NCBI GenBank assembly: GCA_026770575.1
Contig: MU657179.1
Location: 274,030 to 310,534, forward strand
Source: Pelagophyceae sp. CCMP2097
Taxonomy: Eukaryota > Sar > Pelagophyceae
Direction: 5' to 3'
DNA length: 36,505 nt
A model generated the notes under the pieces. The model did not search any database, had not been told where the DNA came from, and saw nothing but the letters and a program-made list of their open reading frames with translations. The position numbers were made by a program, and so were the translations under genes. Below, in pieces: positions 1-9,272 of this stretch (position 1 is its first letter; each line of letters begins with the position of its first letter).

Positions 1-59
1 GACCCGAAGGGTCCTTGCCGTTTAATCAACGTCAGTTTACGGCAAGGGCCCTTCGGGTC
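1..59. repeat. Imperfect inverted repeat (hairpin), 20-bp arms
   Basis: Bases 1-20 are the reverse complement of 40-59 with one mismatch, separated by a 19-nt AT-rich spacer. The arm reads GACCCGAAGGGTCCTTGCCG. It could be a strong hairpin or the ends of a small inverted-repeat element. The left edge is the window edge, so the repeat may extend further. Confidence 0.8.
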
Positions 60-90
60 CTTTGATTGAAGGATTACCAGGGGCAATTTT

Positions 91-138
91 GTCTGTTCGT
101 CTGTCCGTCTGTCCGTCTGTCCTTCTGTCTGTCCGTCC
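91..138. repeat. Microsatellite of GTCTGTCC/GTCT units
   Basis: A run of imperfect 4- and 8-nt units (GTCT, GTCC, GTTC) on the plus strand. It is simple sequence with no coding potential. Confidence 0.85.
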
Positions 139-700
139 ATGGGTAAATCCGTGAGGTTCCGCCTTCGGGAGGAAAGGGCCAATAATTATTGTCGAATCTG
201 GTCGGCCGCAAAATTCAGCGATTAGTTAAATAATTTTAATTATTTACGTGGACATTGCAATGGGATTTGTCTGTATCCTTTGCTCGAAGTCGGGTCCTCC
301 GTGTGCCTCCGGCGCGCTCTTGTAATACTCTATGTCGCATTTTTGGCCAGTATGCTACCCTCGAAACGCGGATTTCTAGACACTGCACGCGCCAGCCTGA
401 GCGAAAAAAGGCGTCCGAATCGCCCTATAGTCGGCGCCGACGGTTTCTGCGAAAAGCTCAGTTCCCGAAGGAGCGGTCCGTTGAAAATCGGAAGCCGCCA
501 TATTCGTCTCGCAGTGCCGTGTTTCCCCTAGAGACTCCAATCGAGGGAGGGGAAGGCAAAAGCCCAGGCGGACGACCTCCTTTAAATTGCCACTCTTAGG
601 CTCGCCGCTCGGGTCAGAAAACCCGGCGCCTTGCTGCGGAAAGATTTCAAGACAAAAATTTAAAATACGAAGAAATATAAAAGAGCTCCATATTCATTGG

Positions 701-737
701 TTGCTTGCTTAAAATCCACCCGGGTGGGGCTGGCCCA
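701..737 (+). repeat. Dispersed repeat, CTTGCTTAA family, copy 1
   Basis: Reads TTGCTTGCTTAAAATCCACC followed by CGGGTGGGGCTGGCCCAA. The same motif recurs inverted at 1452-1488, twice within 1289-1370, and in plus orientation near 28507 and 28752. Its centre is a CCACC/GGTGG palindrome, so each copy can itself form a small hairpin. Confidence 0.8.
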
Positions 738-862
738 AAAGGGAATAACCGCCAAACCCGAGTCAAAGGTTGGCAATCAGGCCTAGAGGCCCGGAGCCAA
801 GGCCTCGGAGAGCGCGTCAGCACATATAGCGCGGCGTCTCCTCGCGGTGGTATTGGTTCTTC

Positions 863-900
863 TTCTTCTGAAGGGGTGAAAAACCACTTGATCCAAGAAG
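863..900 (+). repeat. Direct repeat, copy A
   Basis: The block CTTCTTCTGAAGGGG, then GTGAAA and AACCACTTGATCCAAGA recurs at about 1572-1610 with a few changes. No function is visible. The two copies lie inside the same repeat island and may be parts of one decayed element. Confidence 0.7.
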
Positions 901-1145
901 CAGCCGAGACTGCACATCAAGGGGCGGCTGTTGACATGAAAATATGACACCATCTGTCACTGACGTATGCCCTGGCAAAAGGGAATTCCGGTCCCAGTGC
1001 CAGGAGCCAGTTAAGAAAAGTGTATATAAACACATCCGATCTGCATGGGACTCAGATGCACACTGCACCCAATGTCGCTTTCCGGATTATAAATTAAAAC
1101 CCTCATGCCTCATCCAATTCCTATTGAGTTTTTTTGGTACCCAGA

Positions 1146-1162
1146 CCCGGATTTGAACCGGC
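1146..1162 (-). other. tRNA T-arm / B-box-like motif 1
   Basis: The minus strand reads GCCGGTTCAAATCCGGG, which has the shape of a tRNA T-stem-loop and contains the B-box form GGTTCAAATCC. There is no matching acceptor strand, D-arm or anticodon arm in the 60-70 nt expected upstream, so I do not call a tRNA. It may be a tRNA 3' fragment or a polymerase III-type relic. Confidence 0.45.
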
Positions 1163-1213
1163 GTACATATTCATTTCACTTGCTGACATTTTTCCGAATT
1201 TTTAATACGCAAA

Positions 1214-1230
1214 GCCGGGCTCGAACCGGC
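1214..1230 (-). other. tRNA T-arm / B-box-like motif 2
   Basis: The minus strand reads GCCGGTTCGAGCCCGGC: a perfect 5-bp stem around the loop TTCGAGC, with B-box GGTTCGAGCCC. Just 5' of it is a GTGTAAAA/TTTTACAC hairpin that mimics an anticodon arm with the wrong loop size. No acceptor pairing to the downstream TTTGCGT is found. It lies 68 bp from the first motif, in the same orientation. Confidence 0.5.
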
Positions 1231-1288
1231 GACCTCGTGTAAAACCATTTTTACACACGCTGTTAGTAGACGCAGTAGACCTAATACC

Positions 1289-1370
1289 TTGCTTGCTTAA
1301 GATCCACGCTGGGTACCGGGGTTTTGAGCACAGGCAACGACCCCACCCAGGGTGGATCTTAAGCAAGCAA
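1289..1370. mobile_element. Small MITE-like inverted-repeat element, 82 bp
   Basis: The first 19 bases TTGCTTGCTTAAGATCCAC are the exact reverse complement of the last 19. The match continues to 25 of 26 positions. The core of about 30 bp is unrelated. The arms belong to the dispersed family seen at 701, 1452, 28507 and 28752. I see no clear target-site duplication and no coding sequence, so movement would be non-autonomous. Confidence 0.6.
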
Positions 1371-1451
1371 CGCACTCGCAAGCGCATCCACAGCCTTGTG
1401 GCCTAGTTACATGTCGTAGACATCGACTCGGCGGGCATACCCTGCTAGTAT

Positions 1452-1488
1452 TGGGCCAGCCCCACCCAGGGTGGATTTTAAGCAAGCA
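1452..1488 (-). repeat. Dispersed repeat, CTTGCTTAA family, copy 2 (inverted)
   Basis: Read on the minus strand this is nearly identical to 701-737, including the GGGGCTGGCCCAA tail. Together they bracket about 790 bp in inverted orientation, as terminal inverted repeats would, with the 82-bp element and the T-arm motifs inside. Confidence 0.75.
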
Positions 1489-1571
1489 GGCGAGGGAACG
1501 AAACGTCTCTCTGAAGGTGATGTCACAATGGTTCGGGAACTGAACCGAAACCGAGTGCACTAGCCCGACCA

Positions 1572-1610
1572 CTTCTTCTGAAGGGGGTGAAATAACCACT
1601 TGATCCAAGA
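1572..1610 (+). repeat. Direct repeat, copy B
   Basis: Second copy of the block at 863-900 (CTTCTTCTGAAGGGG, then AACCACTTGATCCAAGA). It lies just outside the inverted pair 701/1452, whereas copy A lies inside it. Confidence 0.7.
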
Positions 1611-1941
1611 GGCTGAAGGGGGACGACACCGTTTAAGGCTAAAACAGTCGGGGCGGTTGGTATCGTGGACACGTGCACAAAGATTCGCCGTCAGGCTATC
1701 GCAACGGCCTGAAGAGAGTAGTTCCGCGACCTAACGCCGGAGCAACTTTGCGTTCCTCTCTGGCGAAGCTTGGTTGGCGTCAAAAAAAGGCGGTGTCAGC
1801 AAACCCTGCAGAACTTAAACTTAAAGTTAAACTAGTACAAGATTTACAGCGTGGCCGCGGCAAGGGCGTCTGCGCGCGAAGCTCCGTCCCGACCCGCGCG
1901 CGTGCGCCGGGCACGGCGTTTCCCGCGGCGGCGGAGTGGAA

Positions 1942-3642
1942 ATGACTCGTCAAATCACCACTTCGCTCCTCTTCGACGTTCGCGGCGGCGGCCTCCTCGA
2001 CGTCCGCGGCGACGCGCGCGGCCCCTCCAGCGCGCGCGGCTCCTTCGAGCACGGCTGCTTAGACTCGCCCGACGCGCGCGGCTCGTTTGACCGCGCGCCC
2101 CGCGGTTGCAACGAGCCCTCTGCGTCCCGGGGCCACCAAGAGTCGCGCAGCGGCGACGTTTTACTCGTCGTCGGCCAGCTGGCGGCCATATCCGGCGCTA
2201 AGGCCCCCATAAACTCCAAGGAGGCGCGGCCCTCGAGGTCCGAAGGTGACGACTGGGACCGACACGAGCGAACGACGCTCGACCGTGCGTCCCCCGCGTC
2301 CTGTCGAAGGCTCTGCATCCCCTCCGTCGAGAGGCCGCGTGCAGCCGAGCTGTACCCACCGGCGGGCCCCGCCCCGCTCGCCATCTGCCCGCGCGTAGGC
2401 CGGCGACCTTCTTCGAGTCCGACGGCCCTGGTCAACAACGACGGCGAGGCGGACGACGACGACACGTGGATGCGTTTGTTCGACGACGGGGCCCTGGAGC
2501 GCCGCGCAAATTTCGAACGGCCCGCGGCGGACCGGGCCGCGCCGCCGCCCCAGGCCAGCCCCGCGCGCATCAAAGTAAAGGTGGCGCTGCCCGCGGCGGC
2601 GGCGCTGCCGGCGGCGCTGCCAGACGACGACAGCGGCGGCCCCGCGCGTGCAACGTGGGTGCCGCGCGCGTGGGTGCCGCCGCACGCGTCGACGGTACCG
2701 CATGCGCCGGAGCCGCCGCAGTCTGCGCCGCCGCGGGCATCGATGCCGCAGCCGCGCTTTGCGCTCCGGCCCGCGTCGCCCCTGCCGACGGCGCCGCAGA
2801 TTTCAGCGGCGCTGCACGCATTTGTGACGAAGCCTTCGCGGCCGCGCGTGCTTACTCAGCCGGTGGCCGTCTCGCCCGCGCCGACTTTCCCGGCGCAGTC
2901 GACGCCGGTTTTGTCGCGGCTCTACACGCCGCAGCCGCGGTGGCAAGCGCCGCTGTCGCCGCGGCCCACGGCGTCGCAGTCTTCGCGACCCGCGCAGTCG
3001 CCGTGGCCCACGCAGACGGAGCAGACGGCGCGGCAGCAGACGCCGGAGCAGGCGTCGCCTCGACTGTCGACGCCGCGGCGACCCGCGCCGCATTCCGCGC
3101 GCGCCCGGCCGGCCACGGCGACTGCCCCCGATCCGCGGCGTGCGACGCACGACACGACGTTCCGCGACGGCGATGTTGAAGTCATTGACGCTATCTTCCG
3201 AGTACGCGCCGGATCAGACGACCGCGACCGCCCGCAACAGCCGCCCGACCGCGCCGTACCAGACCGCCCGTGGCGGCCGCTTTCCTGCGTCGAGCGCCGA
3301 CCGCCGGCGGCCGATGCCTGGGACACGGAGCCGTCTCTGGCCGCGTCGAGGAAAGGGATCACGGCGTCGGACAAGCGGGAGTTTGTCTCCTTCGCCGGGC
3401 CCTTTTTTGAACCGCCGCCGGCCCGCGGCTGCGCGCGGCACGTCCGCCTCGCGGAGCCGCCGCAGCGGCCAGCGCAGCCCACGGCGCAAGGAGTGGCTTT
3501 TCGGCCCGGCCGCGTCTTCGCGCGCCGGCGCGCCACCTCGCGAGACGAAGAAACCGGCGACTCTGCGCAGTGGAGCAAACTCCCGCCGCGAACGACGCCC
3601 CGCGGCTTCTGCCCGCAGCCGGCCCGCCTCCGGGGCTCGTGA
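1942..3642 (+). CDS. Disordered Pro/Ala/Arg-rich protein, function unknown
   Basis: An open frame of about 566 codons from the ATG at 1942. An in-frame GTG lies two codons upstream. Third positions are strongly G/C along the whole frame, which is why I prefer it to the long overlapping frames on both strands. The N-terminus has short VRG/ARG/GSF near-repeats. The middle carries an acidic patch followed by WMRLFDDG. Residues 210-400 are almost entirely Pro, Ala, Ser, Gln and Arg, and the last third has a few more ordered pieces such as DKREFVSFAGPFFEPPP. I recognise no domain. It may be a scaffold or a poorly constrained algal protein. The gene ends 270 bp before the convergent methyltransferase gene. 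A further exon past 3642 after a 57-nt intron is possible but would overlap that neighbour. Confidence 0.5.
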   Translation: MTRQITTSLLFDVRGGGLLDVRGDARGPSSARGSFEHGCLDSPDARGSFDRAPRGCNEPSASRGHQESRSGDVLLVVGQLAAISGAKAPINSKEARPSRSEGDDWDRHERTTLDRASPASCRRLCIPSVERPRAAELYPPAGPAPLAICPRVGRRPSSSPTALVNNDGEADDDDTWMRLFDDGALERRANFERPAADRAAPPPQASPARIKVKVALPAAAALPAALPDDDSGGPARATWVPRAWVPPHASTVPHAPEPPQSAPPRASMPQPRFALRPASPLPTAPQISAALHAFVTKPSRPRVLTQPVAVSPAPTFPAQSTPVLSRLYTPQPRWQAPLSPRPTASQSSRPAQSPWPTQTEQTARQQTPEQASPRLSTPRRPAPHSARARPATATAPDPRRATHDTTFRDGDVEVIDAIFRVRAGSDDRDRPQQPPDRAVPDRPWRPLSCVERRPPAADAWDTEPSLAASRKGITASDKREFVSFAGPFFEPPPARGCARHVRLAEPPQRPAQPTAQGVAFRPGRVFARRRATSRDEETGDSAQWSKLPPRTTPRGFCPQPARLRGS

Positions 3643-3912
3643 GCCGGACCCCGCCAGGGCCCGCTGGCCGACTCCAATAACGCTTTTTGAACCAGAGGCC
3701 TCGAGCGCGCGGGGCCGCCTCCACCCGCCCCGGGAGCGTCGACGAGGGACCGGATACGCACGAGCGCTGGCGCTCGGCGAGCGTGGGCGGCGCACGCTCG
3801 GCGTCCCGCAGGTCACACTTATCGGCGTTGCTGGACCCTCGAGCCGCAGACTCGGAGGGATGCACGACCGCGGTGTCCCCGCCGCGGCGTCCAACGCGCG
3901 GCGCTTCCACAT

Positions 3913-5991
3913 TCATCTGTTACTTGTCTCGAGTTTGTCGTTAACTGAGAAGCGTCCCACGCAGAAGTCCTCCGCGTCGCAGTAGTCCTCGAGGACGAAT
4001 CCGTTTCGCACCGCCTAATTAGGCTCCCCGTCGAATATGCCTAGCCCCAGACGTGACTCACTTGTTGCCAGGCTATAGTTGGTCCGTCGCAGTGGCCTGG
4101 TTGATTCAGGCAGATGGGGTTGGAGGAAATATCATCGATGATGACTACTGCATCGGGCGCGGCGTAGCTGGCAAAGTGGAGGAGGTCGCACGCGGCCATC
4201 TCGTATTCGTGACCGCCGTCGACGAAGACGACGTCGCATCGTCGACCTGTGGTCAGCGATGAGGGTCACAACGGGGGTCCTCCCGACAGACGCACCTCCG
4301 AGGACGTCTGGCTGTGCGAGCGCGTCGCAGGACGAGCCGACTCGGAGGTCGAGGCTTCTCTGCGGGAGCGTTCGTTTAATCCAGTCAAAGGCGACGTTGA
4401 TGGTCCCGAGCGTGGCAGTGTCAAACGAGACGACCGAGGCGTTCACGTTTGCTGTCAGCGCGGCCAGGGCGGAGAAGCCGGCGTTGAAGCCCGTCTCGCA
4501 GTAGAGCGGGTCACGCTTGGAAGCCACCGCGGCGCGCAAAGCCGCAACCTTTCGAGGCTTCTCAAACGAACCGCCGATGTGCGTCTCAAACTCGGAGACC
4601 GCGCCTTGCAAGGCGTCCAGCTCGGGAAACCTGAGAGGGAATGCGTCCAAGCTTTGAAGCGATAAGAAAGGAGCTCTCACCCGGACGAGACGTGCATCGC
4701 CTTGCCGCCCTCGACGGCAAAGTACGTCGTCTTGGCGGCGGAGAGGCCTCTGTGGCCGCGCGTCTCGCAGTGCGCGGTCAGCGCCAGGCCCGTGCGCTTC
4801 TTGAGACGGAGGTCGTCGAGTACGGGTTGCAACTGCTCCGCGGAAACGCTTAGACTCGCAACGCCAGTCTCGTCAAGGTCGACGCAGGCCAGCAAGACGC
4901 CCACGTCGTTCTGGTGCGACGAACCGAGGTGGATGCACGCTTGGGCGTCGCCGAGGCCCGCGGCGTGCTGCGCGCTCGCCACGGCCGCCAGAGCCTCGGC
5001 GGGTTCAAAGGTAAATTCCACCGCGAGGCCGCCGACAAGAGGCGGCGGTCGGGCGCCGTGCAAAAAAGCGGCCGTCGAGCGACCTATACAATTGTACGCA
5101 GTCTCTCTTTTGCTCGTCCTATGATCACATACGACGACGGCGCACCGTTTAGGCGGGCCGTGAGCCAGGGCCGCTGGTGCGGTGGTCGACTTTGGAGCGT
5201 GCCGTCGTCCCAGTTTCCTCTTTGTCCGACGGCGGCGATGTTCAGATCGATGCGCGCAAGCTCTCCCACTGGCCGGGCGGCCCAGTCGCGGAGCTGCATG
5301 TACAGGACGTAGTTTCCGGGGTGGACGTGCTCGGCGCCGAGGTACTCACCTTGTTGGGTCGGCGCAGACGGGGAGGCGATGCAGCTCGAGGCTAAGAACT
5401 CTTCAGGGCCGGCGGCGGCGAGGAGCGCCATGCACGCCACGCCATCCACCTACGAAGGCGCCCGCGGTGTCCCTTTGCGGCGAGTCAGACGTTGATTCGA
5501 GCAGCCTCGAGTGCAGAACCGAGTCGGACTTTGATTCGAGCAGCCTCTGTCGAGACGCTGTTCCATACGCCGACGGCAAAGTCGCCTTCGACGCGCCAGT
5601 AGAAGACGGCCTCGTCGGTCCGGAGCACGGTGCTCGCCGGTTGGGTGACGACGACGCGCGGCTCCGTGTCGTCGGAGGGTAGAGAAGCGCCTCCGTAAAA
5701 GTCGTCGCGCCATGCCGTTTCAAACGTCGGCCTTAGACGCAGCTCGTTTTCGACGCCTCTGGCCACCGCCTCGGCGCAATCCGGCCACGCCGGCGCGGCG
5801 GCGGTGCAGGCTTGGTCGATGAGCTGAGTGGTGTCTTCGGGCTTTTGATTCACCACCAGCGTCACCGATTTCCCTTCCAACTCCACGTCGAGCCAACGAT
5901 GGTCCGCGTACTCGCCGGGCGAGGCCTGCAGCTGCGCAAGGTGATAAGGGCACCAGACCAGCGCCCACAGCCATCGAGGGATTCGAAGCAT
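3913..5991 (-). CDS. Secretory-pathway SAM-dependent methyltransferase, six exons
   Basis: Spliced by hand: exon 1 from ATG 5991 to about 5530 (or 5491), then 5449-5146, 5083-4681, 4630-4296, 4246-4062 and 4014-3913 (stop). All later junctions keep frame, giving about 596-609 residues. The N-terminus (MLRIPRWLWALVWC) resembles a signal peptide. A beta-sandwich-like region follows with GEYLGAEHVHPGNYVLY. The C-terminal third is a class I methyltransferase of the CmcI/Methyltransf_24 kind. LYCETGFNAGFSA is the SAM-binding loop, and FVDGGHEYEMAACDL plus VVIIDD are the second acidic motifs, with the latter made only after splicing out 4247-4295. Donors are GTGCGT, GTGCGC, GTGAGT and GTGAGA, all with AG|G acceptors. 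The first intron is ambiguous because a 39-bp tandem duplication repeats the donor. The substrate is unknown; the signal peptide suggests ER/Golgi lumen. Confidence 0.8.
5482..5549 (-). repeat. 39-bp tandem duplication across a splice donor
   Basis: Two copies start at 5482 and 5521, sharing GAGTC and TTGATTCGAGCAGCCTC. On the minus strand each offers the same in-frame donor (GTCCGACTC at 5529, GTCTGACTC at 5490) for the intron ending at 5450. Because 39 is a multiple of three, either donor keeps the methyltransferase in frame and changes it by 13 residues. Confidence 0.75.
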
Positions 5992-6091
5992 CGTCGCGTC
6001 TGTTTACGCCTCGGCGTTTTTTGGCGAGCTCGTGCACTCGGCCTCGCCTCGTCGAAGGTTGGAGTCGGATTCTCGCGTGCCTCGCGCCGGG
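5992..6091. promoter_or_regulatory. Short bidirectional promoter region
   Basis: Only 100 bp separate the start codons of the divergent methyltransferase (-) and RRM-RAP (+) genes, so both promoters and 5' UTRs must share it. No TATA box or clear shared motif is visible. Confidence 0.6.
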
Positions 6092-9000
6092 ATGCTCCGG
6101 CTCCGGCGGCGCGCTGCGCCGGCGCTGGGCGTGCGCGAGTTTGTGGCGTTTGCGGGCGAGGCGGAGCTCTACGTCTCGAACATTCCGAAGACGCAATTCG
6201 CAGCGTTTCGCAACTCGATCGGCAAACCCGGTCCCTCGAGCCACGGCGGCGGAGGCGCTCGCGGGCGGCATGGCGTCGGGCGAGAGCCGTTGCGGAGACC
6301 GTCGAGACGTACGGCTCTAGGTTCACGGAAGACTCTGTGCGCAAGGTCTTCTCGGAAGTCTGCGCCGTGCGGCGCGTGCACCTGCCCATCAACCGCCGGA
6401 CCGGGTACGCGCGGGGGAATGCGTTCGTCGTCGTCGACGAGACGGCGGCGGACGAAGTCTGCGCCAAGCTGGACAGGTCAGTGAACGCACGCAGATTCGG
6501 CATCAGAGGCCGCCTTTGTCGGACGCGGTGGCCTTTGCGAGGCACCTTTTGCACCGCGTGCTGCGTCCGCTAGGTCGGAAGTCTTCGGGGAGCGGATCCG
6601 CGTGGAAAAGGAGCGCGACCCGCTCCACCGCTGGCTGGCAAACCGGCCGAGGCCCCCGCGGCCCAACCCGTTGCGGCTGCCCGACCCGCCGCCGCGGCCC
6701 GCGGTGGACGCGCCGCCGTTTGACGCAAACGCCGCGGCTGAAGTGTTTGAGAAGGATGTCGACACTTTGAACAACATGCTCGATGAAGCTTCCGCGACTG
6801 AAATTTTGCTCCTCTTCCACGAAGAGTCCGACGTCTTCACCGGCGTCAACTTGGCCACGGCTCTGCATCGCCTGGGGAAATTGAGCCGCACGTTTGACAC
6901 GAAGAAGCACCGGCCGGTGCTGAAGAGTTTGTTGAGGCACGCCACTGCTAGTGTCGTCGACGAACCCAAGTTGTGGGGATCCAAGGCCTTGGCGAACGCG
7001 GTGTGGGGCGCCTCGAAGCTCGGCGGCGACCCGCGAATGCTCTTCGAAGCTGTCTCGGTGGAAGCTTTGAAGAAAATCGGGACGTACAACGCGCACGAGT
7101 TAGTCAACACGGTCTGGGCTTACGCGACTGTCAAGGCGATGGACTGGAAACATTCAAAGGCCGTGATGCACGCAGTCGCTTTCAATGCGCCGAACAAGCT
7201 GCCGTGCTTCCATCCGCAAAGCGTGTCTAACATGTCGTGGGCTTTTGCGACGGCGGGCGTCCCGGCGCCGGATTTGTTCGAGGGGATGGCTTTAAAGGCC
7301 GTGATGCGCATCGACGACTTTAAGGCGCAAGAGTTTGCCAACACGGCCTGGGCCTTTGCAAAGTTAGGGGCGCCGGCGCCGATGCTCTTTGATGCCATGG
7401 CCAAGGCGGCACGGGAGAAGATTGCAGAGTTTCAACCGCAGAATTTGACGAATACGGCGTGGGCCTTTGCGACGGCGGGCGTCGCAGCGCCGGACTTGTT
7501 CGCCGCGATGGCGGTCGAGTGTCGAATGAAGATGGGCGGGTTTTCGCCGCAGAACCTGTCCAACTTGGTCTGGGCCTTTGCGACGGCAGAGGTGAAGTCG
7601 CCGGACCTCTTCGGGGCCGCCGCCTCCGAAGCGCGGAAGAAGATTGAGACGTTTAATGCGCAAGAGCTTTCCAAGTTGGTCTGGGCCTTAACGGCCTCGG
7701 GCGCTTTTGCGAAGCACGCTTTTGCGAAGCACGGCGCTTTATATGCCGCGGTGGCGGCGGAGGCGGAGACGAAGATCTTCACCTTTCAACCGCAGGAATT
7801 AGCAGACACCGCCTGGGCGTATGCGACGGCCGGGATGGAAGCGCCGGACCTCTTTGAATCCATCGCCGGCGAGGCGAGGCGGCGCATGGACCATTTTAAC
7901 GCCAGGGCCATCGCGATGACCATCTGGGCGTTTTCCACCGCCGGCGTCGAGGCGCCGGCCGTGTTTGAAGCCGCCGCCGCGCAGATGAAATCAAAAGCGG
8001 CATCCTTCAATTCGCAAAACCTCTCGAGTACTGTTTGGGCCTTTGCCAAGGCGGGCGTTCAAGCACCCATCGTCTTCGAAACCGTCGCGGTGGAGGTGCC
8101 GAAGAAGGTCGCGACGTTCAACGCGCAAGACCTCACAAACACCGCCTGGGCCTTTGCGACGGCGGGCGTCGTGGCGCCCTTGCTGTTTGATGCGGTCGCT
8201 GCGGAATCATCAAAGAAGATTGCGACGTTGAAGCCGCAAGAGCTCGCAAACATGGCGTGGGCCTATGCAAAGGCGGGCGTCAAGGCGCCCTTGCTGTTCG
8301 AAGCGGTCGCTGCGGAATCTGTGAAGAAGATCAACGTCTTCAACTCGCAAGAGCTCGCCAACACCGTCTGGGCCTTTGCGACGGCGGGCGTTGAAGCGCC
8401 GTTGTTATTCCAAGCTGTGGCGGCGGAAGCACCAAAGAAGATTGCGACGTTCAACTCGCACAACCTCGCAAACACCGCGTGGGCCTATGCCAAAGCGGGC
8501 GTCGAGGCGCCTTTGCTGTTCGAAGCGATTGCCTTGCGCGCGCAAGGCAAAGTCGGCGACTTTACACCGTCAGAGCTCGCCAGCACGGTGTGGGCTTTTT
8601 CGGCGGCGGGCGCCGAGGCGCCAGAGCTGTTGGCAGAGGTCGCTTTGAGGATCGAAGGGAAGGTGGACGAGTTTAGCGCCGACTCTCTCTCTCAGCTGCT
8701 CCTCGTCTCGATCCACCTCCGCCTCGAGGCGCCGCGGCACCCGTTGGCGCTTTTATTGGCCCGACACGAGCCCATGTTGGTAGAGGCGCACCTCCGCCGC
8801 GAGCCGCCCCCGACGCGCGCGCCGCGCGACGTATCAAAGGCTTTGGTGCGAAGACATTCTTGGGAGCACGAGTTCCAGCACGTCACGGGTGAAGGGCTCG
8901 TCGTCGACATGGCGGACGCGTCTCTCAAAGTCGGCGTCGAGTTCGACGGCCCAGGGCACTACACCTTTGGGTCCGATCCGGAGACGCGCTCCCTCGACGG

Positions 9001-9184
9001 CGCCTCGCGGTTCAAGGAGCGGCTGCTGCACGGCCTCGGGTGGACGCTGGTGCGCGTGCCGTACTACAAGTGGGGCGCGTTCCTGTTAAAACAGGACGCT
9101 GCGCGGGAAAGGTATCTCAAGGAGATCTGCGAGATGCTCGAGTTCTCGCAGCCCTCGGCCCACAAGCAGTGGAGCCCAAAGTGA
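6092..9184 (+). CDS. RRM + ~15 heptatricopeptide-like repeats + RAP domain RNA-binding protein
   Basis: Exons 6092-6192, 6321-6476 and 6574-9184 give about 955 residues. The start MLRLRRRAAPALG is Arg-rich with no acidic residue, like an organellar presequence. An RRM follows with RNP2 LYVSNI and RNP1-like RGNAFVVV, ending FGERIRVEKE. It is complete only if a GC-AG intron (6193-6320) and a GTCAGT intron (6477-6573) are removed. From about residue 220 to 795 come some 15 repeats of 37 residues built on N-T-x-W-A-F-A-T-A-G, then P-x-L-F. This is the alpha-solenoid type (HPR/OPR-like) of FASTK/RAP proteins. The C-terminus is a RAP domain (about 845-940) with VGVEFDGPGHYTF and GWTLVRVPYYKW. Family knowledge points to sequence-specific binding and processing of mitochondrial or plastid RNA. 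The RRM fused in front is unusual. Confidence 0.88.
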
Positions 9185-9272
9185 CCCAGGCCGAGTAAGA
9201 CGAGTGTTCTTTAGGGCGCCCCTTTAATGATGAAAGCGGGGGCGCCTCCGGCGGGCTGGCGCGACCGCGTTG
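9185..9272. other. Convergent 3' spacer
   Basis: Only 88 bp lie between the stop codons of two convergent genes (RAP protein and CFAP65-like protein). Both polyadenylation signals must be here or overlap coding sequence. No distinct terminator motif is seen. Confidence 0.5.

Larger units (their letters stand above)
1..1941. other. Gene-free, repeat-rich intergenic region
   Basis: No reading frame here has the GC-rich third positions or the protein-like composition of the genes downstream, and this stretch is more AT-rich than the genes. It holds the hairpin, the microsatellite, three sites of the dispersed CTTGCTTAA family, a duplicated block near 863 and 1572, and two T-arm-like motifs near 1146 and 1214. 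The promoter and 5' UTR of the gene at 1942 must lie in its right-hand end, but I see no convincing core motif. Confidence 0.7.

Noticed and set aside
1130..1290. Full tRNA genes on the minus strand
   Set aside because: Only T-arms are convincing. Acceptor pairing, D-arm and a 7-nt anticodon loop cannot be placed at the right distances.
3639..3944. Extra exon of the gene at 1942 beyond its stop codon, via an intron 3639-3695
   Set aside because: The intron looks possible (GTGAG start, CAATAAC and CAG near the end), but the exon would overlap the final exon of the convergent methyltransferase, and no frame is clearly coding.
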